From: Tenrec ecaudatus
Taxonomy: Eukaryota > Chordata > Mammalia > Afrosoricida > Tenrecidae
DNA length: 64,000 bases
Assembly: GCF_050624435.1 (NCBI RefSeq)
Contig: NC_134537.1
Coordinates: forward strand, 12,830,584 to 12,894,583
Reading direction: 5' to 3'
A program made the translations under genes and the position numbers. The notes below the pieces were generated by a model that was given only the letters and a program-made list of their open reading frames with translations, ran no database searches and had not been told where the DNA came from. Shown piece by piece: positions 1 to 11,360 of the stretch. Position 1 is the first letter of the stretch; every line of letters begins with the position of its first letter.

Positions 1-485
1 CACAAAGATGTCAATCTGTGATTGATTAATTTGCCAGTTTATTGAAGTCCCTGTAAAGTCATATATGGAATGATTCTAAAGAGAAAAAACAGTAATAGGT
101 AAGAAAGCTTAGAAAATAGTACTTTATAAGATATTCAATTGTATATTTAAAGTTGTTGAGATCAGCTTATATGAGGGGGCTTCCAAATATTTGTGGAAAA
201 ATTTAATTATCCTGCCTTCTTTTTTTCTAACACTGAAGCTCTCCCATATTTCACTGAATAAACAGCATGCAGTTAGAGGAGAGTGGAAAGCTGGATGGTT
301 TTGAAAGAAGTACTTTTTGCATGATATGTAGAGCTATAGTAAATTCAATAAGATTAATAATGTATGCTGCTAAGACATTTGGTTACTATTTTTTAAAACT
401 TATGTGTAGATCCTCACTTTATATCCAAATAAGTTATTTATTAGAGGTTCATGTGGAAAATGAAACCATTTGAAAATCCTATACG

Positions 486-2205
486 AAATGATGACGTCTG
501 AGTTGAATAGAAAATTTCAAAGGGCAGCTTGAAAACACAAAGTGAAATGTTATAATGAAATATGCAAAAACCTAGAGTTAGCAAATCAAAAGGCAAGCAG
601 TCGTTTAGCTTATCTTAAACAGAAAGAGCTGAAGGAGAAATTCAACTCTGAAGTTGCAATATTGAAAGATTCTATCGGCAAACTATTGAATGGTGCAGGA
701 AATTCATCAAAAGAAGGTGGGAAAATTATGCAGAGTCACTGTACTGAAAGGGACTAGTCAACACGCCACCATTTCAGCAGGGAGCATATGAATAAGAACC
801 TCTGGTACTAAAGAAAGAAGTTCAAGCGGCGCTAAAAGCATTAGCCAAAAGCAAGGCTCCAGGAATTGGTGGAATACCAACTGAAATGTTTCAACCAGCT
901 GATGAAGCACTTACTGTCTATGTCAGGAAATTAGGGAAACAGCTATGTGGCCAACTGACTGGAAGAGGTGCAGATTTATACCCACTCTGAAGAAAGATGA
1001 CCCAACACAATGCCCAAGTTGTAGAACCAATGCCCTTGGTTTCAAATGCAGGTGCAGTTTGCTATTGATCGTCCGACAGAAGTTGCAGCAGTGCGTTGAC
1101 AGGAAGCTGCTGAAGGTTCAGGCTGGACTCAGAAGAGGACAGGAGATAAGGGAGATCATTGCTATGTCAGATGGAGCTTGGCTGAAGCAGAGAATACCAG
1201 AAAGATGTCTACTCGTGTTCTCATGTACTAGACAAAGGCATTTAACTGTGCATCATAATAAAATTATGTATAGCTTTGAGAAGACTGAGATTCAGAACAG
1301 GCTGATTGTGCTTTTGCCGAAGTTGTATGTGGATTAGTAGTCAGTTGTTCGAACAGAACGAAAGATTTGAAATCAGGAAAGGTGTATGACAGGGTTGTAT
1401 CCTCTCACCACACTTATTCAGTGTTTGCTGAGCAAATCCTGAGAAGCGGGAAATCTGAAGGAGAACGTGACAGCAGGATCAGAGGAAGGCTCGTTAACAG
1501 TCTGCAGTATGCAGACGACACAACCTCGCTCACTGAAAGCAAGGAGGACTTGAAGCTCTTGCCACTGAAGACCAAGGATTGCAGCCATCAGTGTGGATCC
1601 CTGCAAGGAATTGTCAAGAAGACCAGAATCCTCACAACTGGCTCAAGAGGTAAAGTCACATCAATGTAAATGGAGGAAGTTGTAAAAGGTTGAAGCTGTC
1701 AAAGTTTTTGTCTTGCTTGCTTGAATCCGCAATCAGTGCCCATGGAAGGAACTGTTAAGACACCAACAGATGTGTTGATTAGATAAATCTGAAGCTCAAG
1801 ACCTTTGTAGAGGATTGAAAAGCAAAGCTGTTATTTTGAGGACTAAGGTGTGCCTGTCCCAAGTCATGTTCTTTACCATTGCTACATATGCATGTGAAAG
1901 TTGGACATTGAATAAGGAAGACCAAAGAAGAAGAACTGATGCCTTTGAATTGTGGTGCTGGAGAAGAATATTGAGACTACCTGGGTCTGCTAAAAAGACA
2001 AACTGTTCTCTCTTGAAGACAGAGTGCTCCTTAGAAGCAAGTGTGGCGACACACTGCCGTACGTACTTTGGACCTGTTATGAGGAGCGACTAGCCCCTGG
2101 AGAAGGCCACCGTGTTCAGTAAAGTAGAGGGAAGACCCTCCAGGCTGCAGATGGACACGGTCACCATGGCTACAGGAGTCAGCTAAGCACAGGAGCAAAT
2201 GTCAG
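486..2205 (+). mobile_element. RTE/BovB-like LINE, internal plus 3' part, broken
   Basis: Decayed RTE-type LINE in an ECT2 intron, same strand as the gene. Its order matches the other copies: linker after the endonuclease, reverse transcriptase, then the C-terminal region. Position 1367-1669 stays open and contains the polymerase motif QYADD (YADD codons 1508-1519). The stretch from about 1815 to 2090 encodes the region around ACESWTLNKEDQ, common to these elements. Frameshifts and stops separate the blocks, so no functional protein is possible. The extreme 3' end is degenerate. Confidence 0.85.
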
Positions 2206-2436
2206 AATAACATCAACCACATTGAAAGTCTTGAAAAACTGTGCTTATAAATAATTCCATATGTACAAGGGGCTTTCGAAAATTAGTCGGAAAATTCCAT
2301 CATCTTGAAATTGGTTTTTTTAATGAACTGTTTGAAGCTCCTTTGGGTATAGATATGCAAGAGGGCTTATTTTAGAAACAATTGTGTGTGTGGTTGATAT
2401 TTATTTTTTAAAGGTATTTGGTTGTTTTTTAAACAG
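2206..2436. other. ECT2: ECT2 intron, end
   Basis: AT-rich intronic sequence with a T-rich tract running into the acceptor AG at 2435-2436. Nothing else recognisable. Confidence 0.6.
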
Positions 2437-2544
2437 GAGAATCTAATTTATACTGCTGATCCAGAATCCTTTGAAGTCAATACCAAAGATATGGACAGCA
2501 CCCTGAGTAGAGCATCCAGAGCAATAAAAAAGACGTCCAAAAGG
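2437..2544 (+). CDS. ECT2: ECT2 coding exon, third from the end (36 codons)
   Basis: Phase-0 exon between AG (2435-2436) and GT (2545). It encodes 36 residues beginning ENLIYTADPESFEV and ending AIKKTSKR. This is the segment just C-terminal to the PH domain in ECT2, part of the basic tail after the catalytic DH-PH module. Compared with the human protein as I remember it, changes are conservative (for example Ile to Leu near the start, Lys to Arg at the last codon). It joins the next exon without splitting a codon. No stop or frameshift is present, consistent with a live gene. Confidence 0.95.
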
Positions 2545-3383
2545 GTGAGATTTCCGTGAAATTATTTAACATTTTTTAAAAAAAAGAATGTTATCGCTAA
2601 CATCAGTGGAGCATAGGCTATGGCCTCTGTAGAGACAGTAGTTTGAGTTTGTTTTTAGTTGCCAAACATACCTCCCTATCCTTCCAAATTATAGTGATGC
2701 TTTTATGAACTGTGCTTCAATAGAAATCGCTTGTTTGTATGTTAGCTCTAACAGTGAATGTGTGCATTTGTCTTAAACATTGCCTGATCGTTGCTTCAGA
2801 GGACAGATAGCTAGAGGGAAGTATATAGTCGTCTTCTCATGATCAAGGTCACTTCAAGTTGTTGAGGACTACTTGAGAATATTGCTGGTGATGGGATTTT
2901 TACAAAGTAGACCCCAAATTTCAGTGTTCCAAGGGCAATTTGCAGTCATGTTGCCTGTTAGATTTACACATTTTACTGTTGTTTTCTTTCTTGCCCTTTG
3001 AGAAAACTTCTTGTACTTTATTCATCTTTGATTCCCTCATTACTTAACATTTGATGTCAAGTAGATACATGTTACATGATGACTCAAACGAACCAAACAA
3101 GACTCCTAAGTGGGCTGTGGCAGAATCAGTTAAGAACTCAGATTTCTTCTCTTCTAGGCCAGGTTTTCTTTACATTCCCTTTCTCCTAGATGGACTTCCA
3201 GGCTCTCTAAATTCAAGATAGACTAATCTACAATATGTCACATTTTCTTACTGTTTTGTGCCATCTACTAGTTGTAGAAATACTTTTGTGGTTGTATTGT
3301 TGGCTCTTCATTTCATACAAACAGTCTTATTAGCAATATTCAGTTGATCTAGGCATAATTAATTTTACTCTTTAAAAATGCAG
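2545..3383. other. ECT2: ECT2 intron (839 bp)
   Basis: Starts GTGAG and ends CAG. AT-rich, with no repeat or RNA gene that I recognise. Confidence 0.85.
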
Positions 3384-3530
3384 GTCACAAGAGCATTCTC
3401 TTTCTCCAAAACTCCAAAAAGAGCCCTTCGTATGGCTCTGATGACGGCTCACAGCTCCGCGGAGGGAAGAAGCCCTTCCAGCAGTGAGAAGCATGCAGTG
3501 AGTCGTCTGGCTAGCACATCATCATTAGCC
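3384..3530 (+). CDS. ECT2: ECT2 coding exon, second from the end (49 codons)
   Basis: Phase-0 exon between AG (3382-3383) and GTAAGT (3531). It encodes 49 residues starting VTRAFSFSKTPKRALR and ending LASTSSLA. It holds the SKTPKR motif, a consensus CDK site that I believe corresponds to human Thr846, followed by a Ser-rich stretch (GRSPSSSEKH). This tail is phosphorylated in mitosis in human ECT2. Versus human there are several changes in the Ser-rich part and a Met in place of an Arg after RALR. The CDK motif is intact. Confidence 0.95.
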
Positions 3531-4968
3531 GTAAGTGACTTTGATTTAATACGCTAAATGACTTCATCAGGTTCAAGAGTTGGCATACACTTTATCTTTT
3601 AAAAAATGGAAAGCTTAATGAGGCTCTCAGTGTTTACATTTCTGTTCTCTATTGGAGAAAGGCAACTGAGAAAACCTCGCAGTCAGTGAAACTTTCAGTG
3701 TGTTCATTTGTTTGATACAAAATTTTGTCGGGATTTGTGAAATGTTTTAAAATCTCCAAGATGCATATTTCAGTCTGGTGTACTGCTTAAGAAAGCGGTG
3801 ATCATTCTGTTTATGCAGATTGGCTTCCTGATTAGTCTGTGGTCTCTGTACAATGACATGGACTCTAAATTCTTGTATATGTTTTTAAATGTTTTCTCAA
3901 CAATTCACATAGTCCCAGTGGGATAATAATTATTCAAAATCCCTGCAGTTCATTGTTACAAAGTATGAGTAATATATCTGTTCTTTATGAAAGTATTAAT
4001 CTAATCTTACTAAGGATAAGAAAAGTCAGTGACTCACTTTTTAAGATATGTATCCTTGGGTAAGTTTCTTATTCTCTCATCTCCACTTTTGTACTGATTG
4101 AAAAATGATTAGTAGTACTTACCCAGAGTGCCTAAACCCTGAGTTACTGGAAAGCATGTGTGAATGAGGTGGTGATGTACTGAGAAGCAGGTTGGGTAGT
4201 GGTTGAGAGCCCCTTGAACCAAAGCCTTCAAATCGTGGTTTTGTAATTTGACCAGTTAAATGGTTTCTCTGCTTTAATTTCCCTGTCTATAAAATTAGTG
4301 TAAAGTAGTTTTGTAAGAATTAAAAGAATATAACTCTTTAATATGACTGAACTATAGAAGTGTATGATATGCCCATTATATGTCAATAAGATTATTTTTA
4401 AAAAGAATTAAATTAGTGAAGGTAAAACCCTTTGAACAATACTGGACACATAGTAAGTCTTCTAGTGTTTTGTGAGTGGTTTATTATAAAAATTTTATTA
4501 AGGCGCAAAATACTCCGTAAAAAAATTATCTAAAGGTGAGGTAATATTTGTGGTTCATGTATCCAGAAGTCATGACTAAGTGTATTAGAGTATATTTACA
4601 TGACTTTTAGGTCAAAGCTAACCTTACCTAATGGGAAGGAAGTTGTACTTAATTGGTAATTTAAGTACATGCAAAGCAATTTGATCAATTAAAAATTAAA
4701 ATGATAAAATTAGGTAAGCATTCATTTGTAAAAAGTGGATTATAAGGTTTCTAGAGGCCCAATACCATCCCGTGTTTGGTTTCTTCATCTATAATAACTA
4801 TTGGAAACCTCGTATCAAATGAACGGAAATGGATTTTTAAGAAAAATCTTAGAAGACAAATTTGAATTAGTAATGATTGTATCATTTTAATATAGACATA
4901 CATAAGAGGTACCTAAAACATCTTGAAGACATTCATGTCTTTTCAGTTGCTTGCTTCTGTTCTAACAG

Positions 4969-5106
4969 ATTATTCATTCTGTTTCCAAAAGCAATGGAAT
5001 CAGATTTACGAATAAACAACTTTGTGCTCCTCACTCAAACTCTACCGGCAGGCACTTTCAAAACGCCTGCTTTCGATCTAGACGGCATCCTGCCTGCCGG
5101 ACTAGC
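4969..5106 (+). other. Candidate cassette exon in the last ECT2 intron
   Basis: 138 nt (46 codons) preceded by a pyrimidine-rich tract and AG (tctgttctaacag, AG at 4967-4968) and followed by GTAAGG at 5107. It is open in phase 0, the phase required to splice between the two flanking ECT2 exons, so inclusion would insert 46 residues without a stop. The reading starts IIHSVSKSNGIRF and ends rich in Arg and Cys (ACFRSRRHPACRTS). It is much richer in CpG than the surrounding intron. Weak points: the donor has C at -1, another frame is also open, and I know of no documented isoform. Confidence 0.35.
5045..5100. repeat. Inverted repeat, 10-bp perfect arms
   Basis: Left arm ccggcaggca (5045-5054) and right arm tgcctgccgg (5091-5100) are exact complements around a 36-nt loop. 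A third match to the core, gcctgc at 5065-5070, could pair with the left arm in a smaller hairpin. It lies inside the candidate cassette exon. Confidence 0.8.
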
Positions 5107-6369
5107 GTAAGGAGATTCTAGAAGGAAATATTGATTTATCAAATTTCAGAAAAGGGTCTATTCAAGTCAACTTTGGCATTTATGAAGTTTTAGGAAATAA
5201 ATACGCCTCGTGAAATTTAATGTTGAGTTTATTAGCGATCTGAAATTTATGTTTCCAACTGAAACACTCACTATATGGGCAGGCAGTTTTCAACTCACAG
5301 CTTTTAAAAACGGCTTTAAATTGACAACAGCTTACACGTAATACAGTTATTTTGCATATTCACATAGGTAGGACATTTTTGCAAGGTAATTGCTCTATGT
5401 CCTTCAACAATTGCATTAGGAATTTTCTTACTTATGAAAATGATCTTGTTAAATAACAGTCATGAAAATTGGGTTTATCTTCCAAATCTGATGCTTCTTC
5501 CCCTTAGATGTGTGTCATTTATATAAAACTAATACTTTTAATCTGATAAATCATAAAATTTTTACCTCAGGAAAATGTAATCTTTTATACCATCTGTTTA
5601 AATCATAGCTTTATTAGTACTTAAATGATAATACCTTATTAACCCAGTTTTTAAAACACTTCATTTTACTACTTTGTTGAGAATTTAGAGCCGATTGCTT
5701 TTTCAATTAGCCATTTATGCACATTAACATAGAACAGGAACTTTATAAGTCATTTTAGTTTGTATCTTCTCTTGGGTTTTGTCATATTCTTGTGTTTTAT
5801 TGGTAGAATCATTACAAAGTTCTGATACTAGTAACATTGATGTCATATAGATCAAATTTACTATGTACATTGACATACATAATGTAAAAATGGTCTGGGA
5901 TTTTATTACTTACAATTTTAGGAAATTCTTTCCCATGAACTGACTTATTTTTTCTCAATTTTGCCTCTTGATTAAGAAGACTCCACCAAGGCTGGTTTCT
6001 TCACCTCAAAAAAATGTTCACTAATTTATTACTGTATTTTTATAATCTAAAACATGCAATCATTAATATCACACAGAAGAAAGTATACTAATATCCATTC
6101 TGGAAATGTTAATAAGCCTAATATTACGTTAATATTTAGTTACATTGTTTATAGTCATTGTTTTTGTTTTCATAATGTTAAAATAGGCTTTGAATTGTTT
6201 TTTGCCTCATTTCACTCCCCTAATTTTAAATTGATTCATTTCTTTAACGGGTTTAGAAGTTCAGATGTCTTTTAATTATTGTGGTAATTTGTAAAATGTA
6301 AAAGTGAGTAATATGCTCAACTCGATGCTAATTTTTTAAAGGAAATGTTGGAATGTTTTGTGTTCACAG

Positions 6370-6459
6370 GGTATTCCATCTCCCTCCCTTGTCAGCCTTC
6401 CAGCCTTCTTTGAAAGGAGAAGTCACACTTTAAGTCGATCTACAACTCATTTGATATGA
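6370..6459 (+). CDS. ECT2: ECT2 last coding exon (29 codons and stop)
   Basis: Coding part of the last exon, from AG at 6368-6369 to TGA at 6457-6459. It encodes GIPSPSLVSLPAFFERR then SHTLSRSTTHLI, which is the authentic ECT2 C-terminus. Only one residue (Ala for Ser before FFERR) differs from human as I recall it. The junction is phase 0, continuing directly from SSLA of the preceding exon. Confidence 0.95.
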   Translation, partial: GIPSPSLVSLPAFFERRSHTLSRSTTHLI

Positions 6460-7655
6460 CTCTTAAGAAGTTTATATTCTAGAAACTTTAAAATACCTCT
6501 TCCTCAACAAGAAACTGACATAAATGGTACTTTTCATTAGCACTTGGCAAAAGTTGGAAAGAAAAGTAAACACTAAACTCTGTGCTATTTGACTTTCTTT
6601 TAGTGAAGTAATGTTTGATTTTGATTTAACTTATTTCTTTGCTCGAGTCCCTCCAGTGAACATCAGGGATTTAAGTTACTCACTGGTGTCAGTGTCCCTG
6701 CTGTAGCCAGGAGCTTTGATTGGTGGGCACTAGCTACTGCGCTGAGTCCATGTGTATTGTGCTCATGAAAGGATTTTTGGAAGCACCTATTTGTGTATCG
6801 CAAGTTGTGCAGATGGTAGATGATATAATACTCAGTGGACTAAAAACCCGCACAGATTTCAGATTAAACAGTAGAGCCTCATTTCACACGTGCTATTTGT
6901 ATCAGTTCTTTATAGCTCCTTTTGCCTAGTTTATTTTCTTCTCACTTGTTTTCGAGACCTCGCATTTGAATTTGAAAAGCTTTGCTCATGTTAACAAGGG
7001 AAACAGTTAAATGTGGTTCTTTTAAAATACTTTATAATTTTAGATAAGGACTGAAAGATGAAATTTTTTTGTATATTTTGCACAAATTATATTGATATCT
7101 ACTAGTAGCTTTTTCCAAGACAGTGTATTAATGGTGATTTTTAGGCATTAGCAAATCTCAATTTCGTTTGGCGGGTGGTATGTGGAATTTTATTTTGAAG
7201 GATAAGTTGTGAAAGTTCTTTATGTCCTCTATGAAATAACTACAGTTTCCATCAATTTCACCACTTTGCAGTAGAAGGCACATATTTGTATGATCAGTTT
7301 TGTTTTGTCACCTTATAAATGAATTGTAAAATTGAAGTACATTAATTTGCTGTTGTAAAATATTTTTCAAGCCCTGAAGTTTTTATTCACAATAGTCTTT
7401 TTTTCTCTTAGTACAAAATAATTGTTTCTATGAGTAAATGCTTTTTAATTTTTACTGTGTAAGGAGTAGTGCAAAAGTTTAATAGCCATTTAACAATCCT
7501 CAATTACCAGTGTTAATGGTTTAGCTGACTATATAAAGTTTTTCTATGTCATATGTATATCACTTGTGAGGATAGGAAATGATCCTTTATTGCTGCATTT
7601 TAAAAGCATTTGTATTCATAAGAACTTTGTAAATAAAAAACTCAAGACTTAAAGA
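6460..7655 (+). other. ECT2: ECT2 3' untranslated region
   Basis: AT-rich region from the ECT2 stop codon to the inferred cleavage site just after the AATAAA at 7632. It contains no inserted young repeat, which fits constraint on a transcribed UTR. The short open frames within it are not convincing. Confidence 0.85.
7632..7637 (+). terminator. ECT2: Polyadenylation signal AATAAA of ECT2
   Basis: AATAAA inside tgtaaataaaaaactc, about 1.17 kb after the stop, followed within 40 nt by a GT/T-rich stretch (tttgtgtcattttgattttt) expected downstream of a cleavage site. Cleavage is inferred near 7650. Confidence 0.85.
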
Positions 7656-8460
7656 TACTTTGTGTCATTTTGATTTTTCATACATATATTTTAATAAGCG
7701 TCTCTAAACACCTGCATCAACCCCCGATGTGTGCTTGCTTATTTCTTCTCTTCATGTTGTTGAGCCTTTTGTACACCAGTCCACCTGTAGAGTACGGGAT
7801 CTTACTCTGAAATCTGCTTTGTAGAAGAGAATGGAGAGTGGGGGTGTGTGTTTGTGTGTGGAGATGGATAACATTTGGGTGTATGTGCATGGGTGCACTT
7901 TTTCCTGCTAGAAACTATATAGCTGGTATTATTTTAGTCAGGTTGGAAGAGTTACCGCTCCAAAAAGAGGCCTTCCGTAGAGGAAGTTGTATGAGAGAAG
8001 TCATAGAGATGGGAAAATCTTAGAGGCACACTAGCAACAGTAGTTAATGTTAGTGTGGTGTGACTGCTTCTAATTTGTATCATTAATCACATCTACTTTG
8101 GGTTTTTGGTATGTCCCTGTTCCCAGTTGAAAACAATTTTACATCAGTTTTTCTTCTGTTAGGATGTTTTATCATATATAAATATTAAAAATAATTAACT
8201 TTTCATCCTCTTTGAGAAAATTGTGTTTTATTCATCTAAAATCTGATGGATTAGATTAATAAACTCCTAATGTTAACTCGCTTAAAATTGTCAGTACGCC
8301 CTACTCAGTCACAATGCATTGGATATATAGCACAGTTAACATGTAAGAAAATGTTCAACTCCTTCCAGATTTAAATCTGGAAGAATGGGAAATCTGTAGC
8401 CAAAGTTGACTCAAGAATAAGAAGAAAATGTTAATGGTCTATTTAAGAGGGTGAGTGGGA

Positions 8461-8492
<32 letters not shown>

Positions 8493-10194
8493 ATTTCAAG
8501 AGTACCTCCAGCACTTCCTTTTTCTGTGGTCAACAAGCCTTACCATTTCCCATATTCCTGAGAGTATGGGAAACCTTGAATCCTGCAGGTTCCTGTGCGT
8601 CGAATAAATAGTATTTAAGAAGACATGAAATCCACATGATTGTAAAGCTGAGTTTCAATCTTTAGAGAATAGTTGGCGTTAACAATATCATACCTTACAA
8701 ATTTTTAAAAGATTGGCAACTATCTAGTCCCTTTCATGACACCAGCATACACTTAATAGCAATTTTAAAGGATGATGTAAGGAATAATTGTACTGAGTTT
8801 CAATTAGGGATATAGAAACAAAGCACTCCACATACTAATTTAAATATAGAAGTACTGTTTTTAAAAAATACAGCCCATTCAAGTATATAATCATTAGATT
8901 GATTTATAGCTATTCTCATTTTGAACTGATAAAAAGATTGTGGTAAATAGAATGCACTTTCTGTGACTAAAGGAAGAATTAGTTGTGTGCCATCAAGTGT
9001 GACTACAGGATATAGTATGGCACATTAAACTCAAACCTGCTAACTTCTCATCTGATATTTCTCTCTCCTCAGAGTGTGTTTCTCAATCCAGTGCCAGTGT
9101 AGAGCAGAAAAGAGGTTAGTTTTCAGGTGGCTCCAGGGCTGCGGCTAATGAACGTTCTGAACTAACTGCCTAAGGGCTTTTCATTACGAAAGTGTTCTTC
9201 TAACAATGCAAGGGAGATTGACATTAGGAAATTAATCAACAAGACATTTAAAAGAGAAAAGGTGTATGCTTTATCAATAAGTTACAGAGGTCATTTAGTA
9301 AAACAGCACTTTTCTTAAAAATTCTAAGGACAACATGATTGACTGAGCTTATAAAACATTCATGGCAGATGCCCTAACAGAAACAGTAAACATTTTTTTA
9401 ATGAAATATTCCCCCAACGTATTTTTAATACAGAACTGATGTTAAGAGAAAACTGAAACCACCAGGTCTGATAGAGAAATGAGAGTGGTGATTGAAAACT
9501 GACACCGAAAGGGTTCTGTTGGCAGTTCCTGCCCAGAGCTGAAGAGTGCACCCCTGCTTCATCACGATGGAGATGAAGGAGAGAGTGCTTTGGGGACTGT
9601 TGAAGACTGCGGATCTTGAATTAATCGCCCCTGTAGATAAGAAAACCTGGACAACTAGCCATACCATTAGAAAGGACTTAAGGTATCTGGAACATTTCTG
9701 TTAAAAAAAATAGCCTGTCTGCAAAGATTTAAAATCAAAAGAAGCCATGATAAGAGGAAACAGATGTAACTGATAGAATTTCTACTCTGTCTAGAAACAA
9801 TGGACCAATTAAAAGAAGCTTTATCTAAGAAAATCCTTGGCTGATGGGAAAGCAAGAACAACTGGGTTTGGAATGGAACTAAATTGAGCTTTAGAATAAA
9901 AACTGACAGCAAGAAGAAAACTAGTGCACTGGAAGATAAATTGGTAAAAATCATTCAGAAAGCTTCACGGATTAAGAGATGCAAAGTACTCATGTTTGAG
10001 ATGTAAAACAAAAAGAACAGAACAACATACATCTTGTAATATGTCTGAGAAGAACTTAAAGCTATGAAAGGGGATATTTGAAGAGATATAGTTGAGCATT
10101 TCCTAAAACTAGAAATGCAGGGAGTTCATAATTTAGCATGCACGTCAAGCACTGAGCAGGATCAGAAATTTGTCAGAACCCATTTGTTGGGTCC
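7656..10194. other. Intergenic, mostly unassigned
   Basis: Non-coding AT-rich DNA downstream of ECT2. A dinucleotide repeat lies at 8463. The part from about 9480 to 10165 is A-rich on the + strand and has the texture of an old retroelement, but I could not match it to a family. No gene seen. Confidence 0.6.
8463..8492. repeat. (TG)n then (TA)n microsatellite
   Basis: Uninterrupted run of about eleven TG units followed by a few TA units. Confidence 0.95.
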
Positions 10195-11040
10195 TGATGC
10201 TGGAAGTAGGTTCCTACCCGCAGCAACCTATGGGAAAGAATGAAGCACCGTCTGGTCCTGTGCCACTGCACGGAGCTCGCCATGTTGAGCCCATTGATGT
10301 AGCCACTGCATCAGTCCCTCTGACTGAAAGTCTTTCTCCTTTTCCCACCCTTCTACTTTACCAAGCATGATGTTCTTTTCCCGGGGCTGGTCTCTCCTTA
10401 TAACATGTCCAGAGTACACGAGATGAACTCACCATCGCTTCTAAGGAGCTGCCTGGCTGTGCTTCTCCCAAGACAGATGTGTTTTAGCAGTGCATTGTCC
10501 TTTCAGTGTAGCAGAAGCATTGAAATGCATCAATCTGCTTTTCCCAATTCAGTGTCCAACTCTCACATGCAGATGAGATGATTGGAAATGCTTATGACTT
10601 GTGTCAGGTAGACTTCTCAAAGTAGATTTTTGGTTTCCAACACTTTAAAGAGGTCTTATGCAGCAGATTTACCCATAGCAATATGGACGTCACGTGTTTT
10701 CTTGACTGGTGCCTCTATGCGCGTTGATTGTGGACTCATGAAATCCTGACAGCATCAAACTTCTCTCCATTTGTCATGATGTCATCTACTGGTCCGGTTG
10801 TGAGAAGTTCCAGTTCATATTGAAGCCTCCAGTCTCTGGTCTTCATCCGAAGGTGCTTCAAGTCCTCACTTTCAGCAAGCAAGGCTGTGTCACTTGCATA
10901 TGGCAGGTTGTTAATCAGCCTGTCTCTGATTCTGCATTCTTCGTGCAGGCTAGCTTCTCATTTCATCTGCTCAGCATACAGATCAGTGAGATAGCGCGAA
11001 AGGATACAACTGATACCTACCTTTCCTGACTAAGTCATTC
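10195..11040 (-). mobile_element. RTE/BovB-like LINE, 3' part
   Basis: Minus-strand RTE copy. It reads from the 3' terminus (about 10195) back through the C-terminal region into the reverse transcriptase, where the sequence becomes tttcctgactaagtcattc at the right edge. Stops and indels throughout. Confidence 0.8.
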
Positions 11041-11360
11041 AGAACATGGTAGTGACAGAGAAAAATAGATCTGACATGTTTGTGAATAGAAAGACTCAAT
11101 GTCAAAGAGATGCTAATTGTCTCTATAAATGACTTAAAGGTAATAGAAGTCCAACTCAAAGCTTACGTGGGGTTTTTTTTTTGGTAACGATAAAAAAGAC
11201 CACTATCAACCAATCTGAGTTTTATTTCAAGCAAGAGTGGGTAAAGATGCTCTAAGACTGATGTGGTGACCGTTTAATGACCCTGACACGATTGAACGAA
11301 TGGACTATTGAATTTTGAATTGTGTGTCATGTAAATTATGTGCCAATAAAACTGTGTGGG
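11041..11360 (+). mobile_element. L1-like fragment(s)
   Basis: 11060-11130 resembles the L1 ORF2 region around 'aatagaaagactcaatgtca'. After a T-run at 11172 comes an unrelated block ending in ccaataaaactg (11343), which looks like the 3' tail of another element. Weak, short matches. Confidence 0.4.

Larger units (their letters stand above)
3531..6369. other. ECT2: ECT2 last intron (2.84 kb)
   Basis: Starts GTAAGT (donor after SSLA) and ends CACAG. Strongly AT-rich and free of recognisable RTE, L1 3' UTR or SINE copies, unlike the rest of the window. The one compositional anomaly is the CpG-containing block at 4969-5106, listed separately. Confidence 0.85.
1..7655 (+). other. ECT2: ECT2 locus, 3' end of the gene (introns, last three coding exons, 3' UTR)
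   Basis: The terminal segment of ECT2, identified by three exons that spell the known C-terminal tail in order and in phase. ECT2 is a Dbl-family exchange factor that activates RhoA at the equatorial cortex; its BRCT repeats bind centralspindlin and its DH-PH domains catalyse exchange. Those domains are encoded upstream of this window. Introns seen here are 1-2436 (partial), 2545-3383 and 3531-6369. The first holds an RTE copy; the other two have no recognisable young repeat and are AT-rich. Confidence 0.93.
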
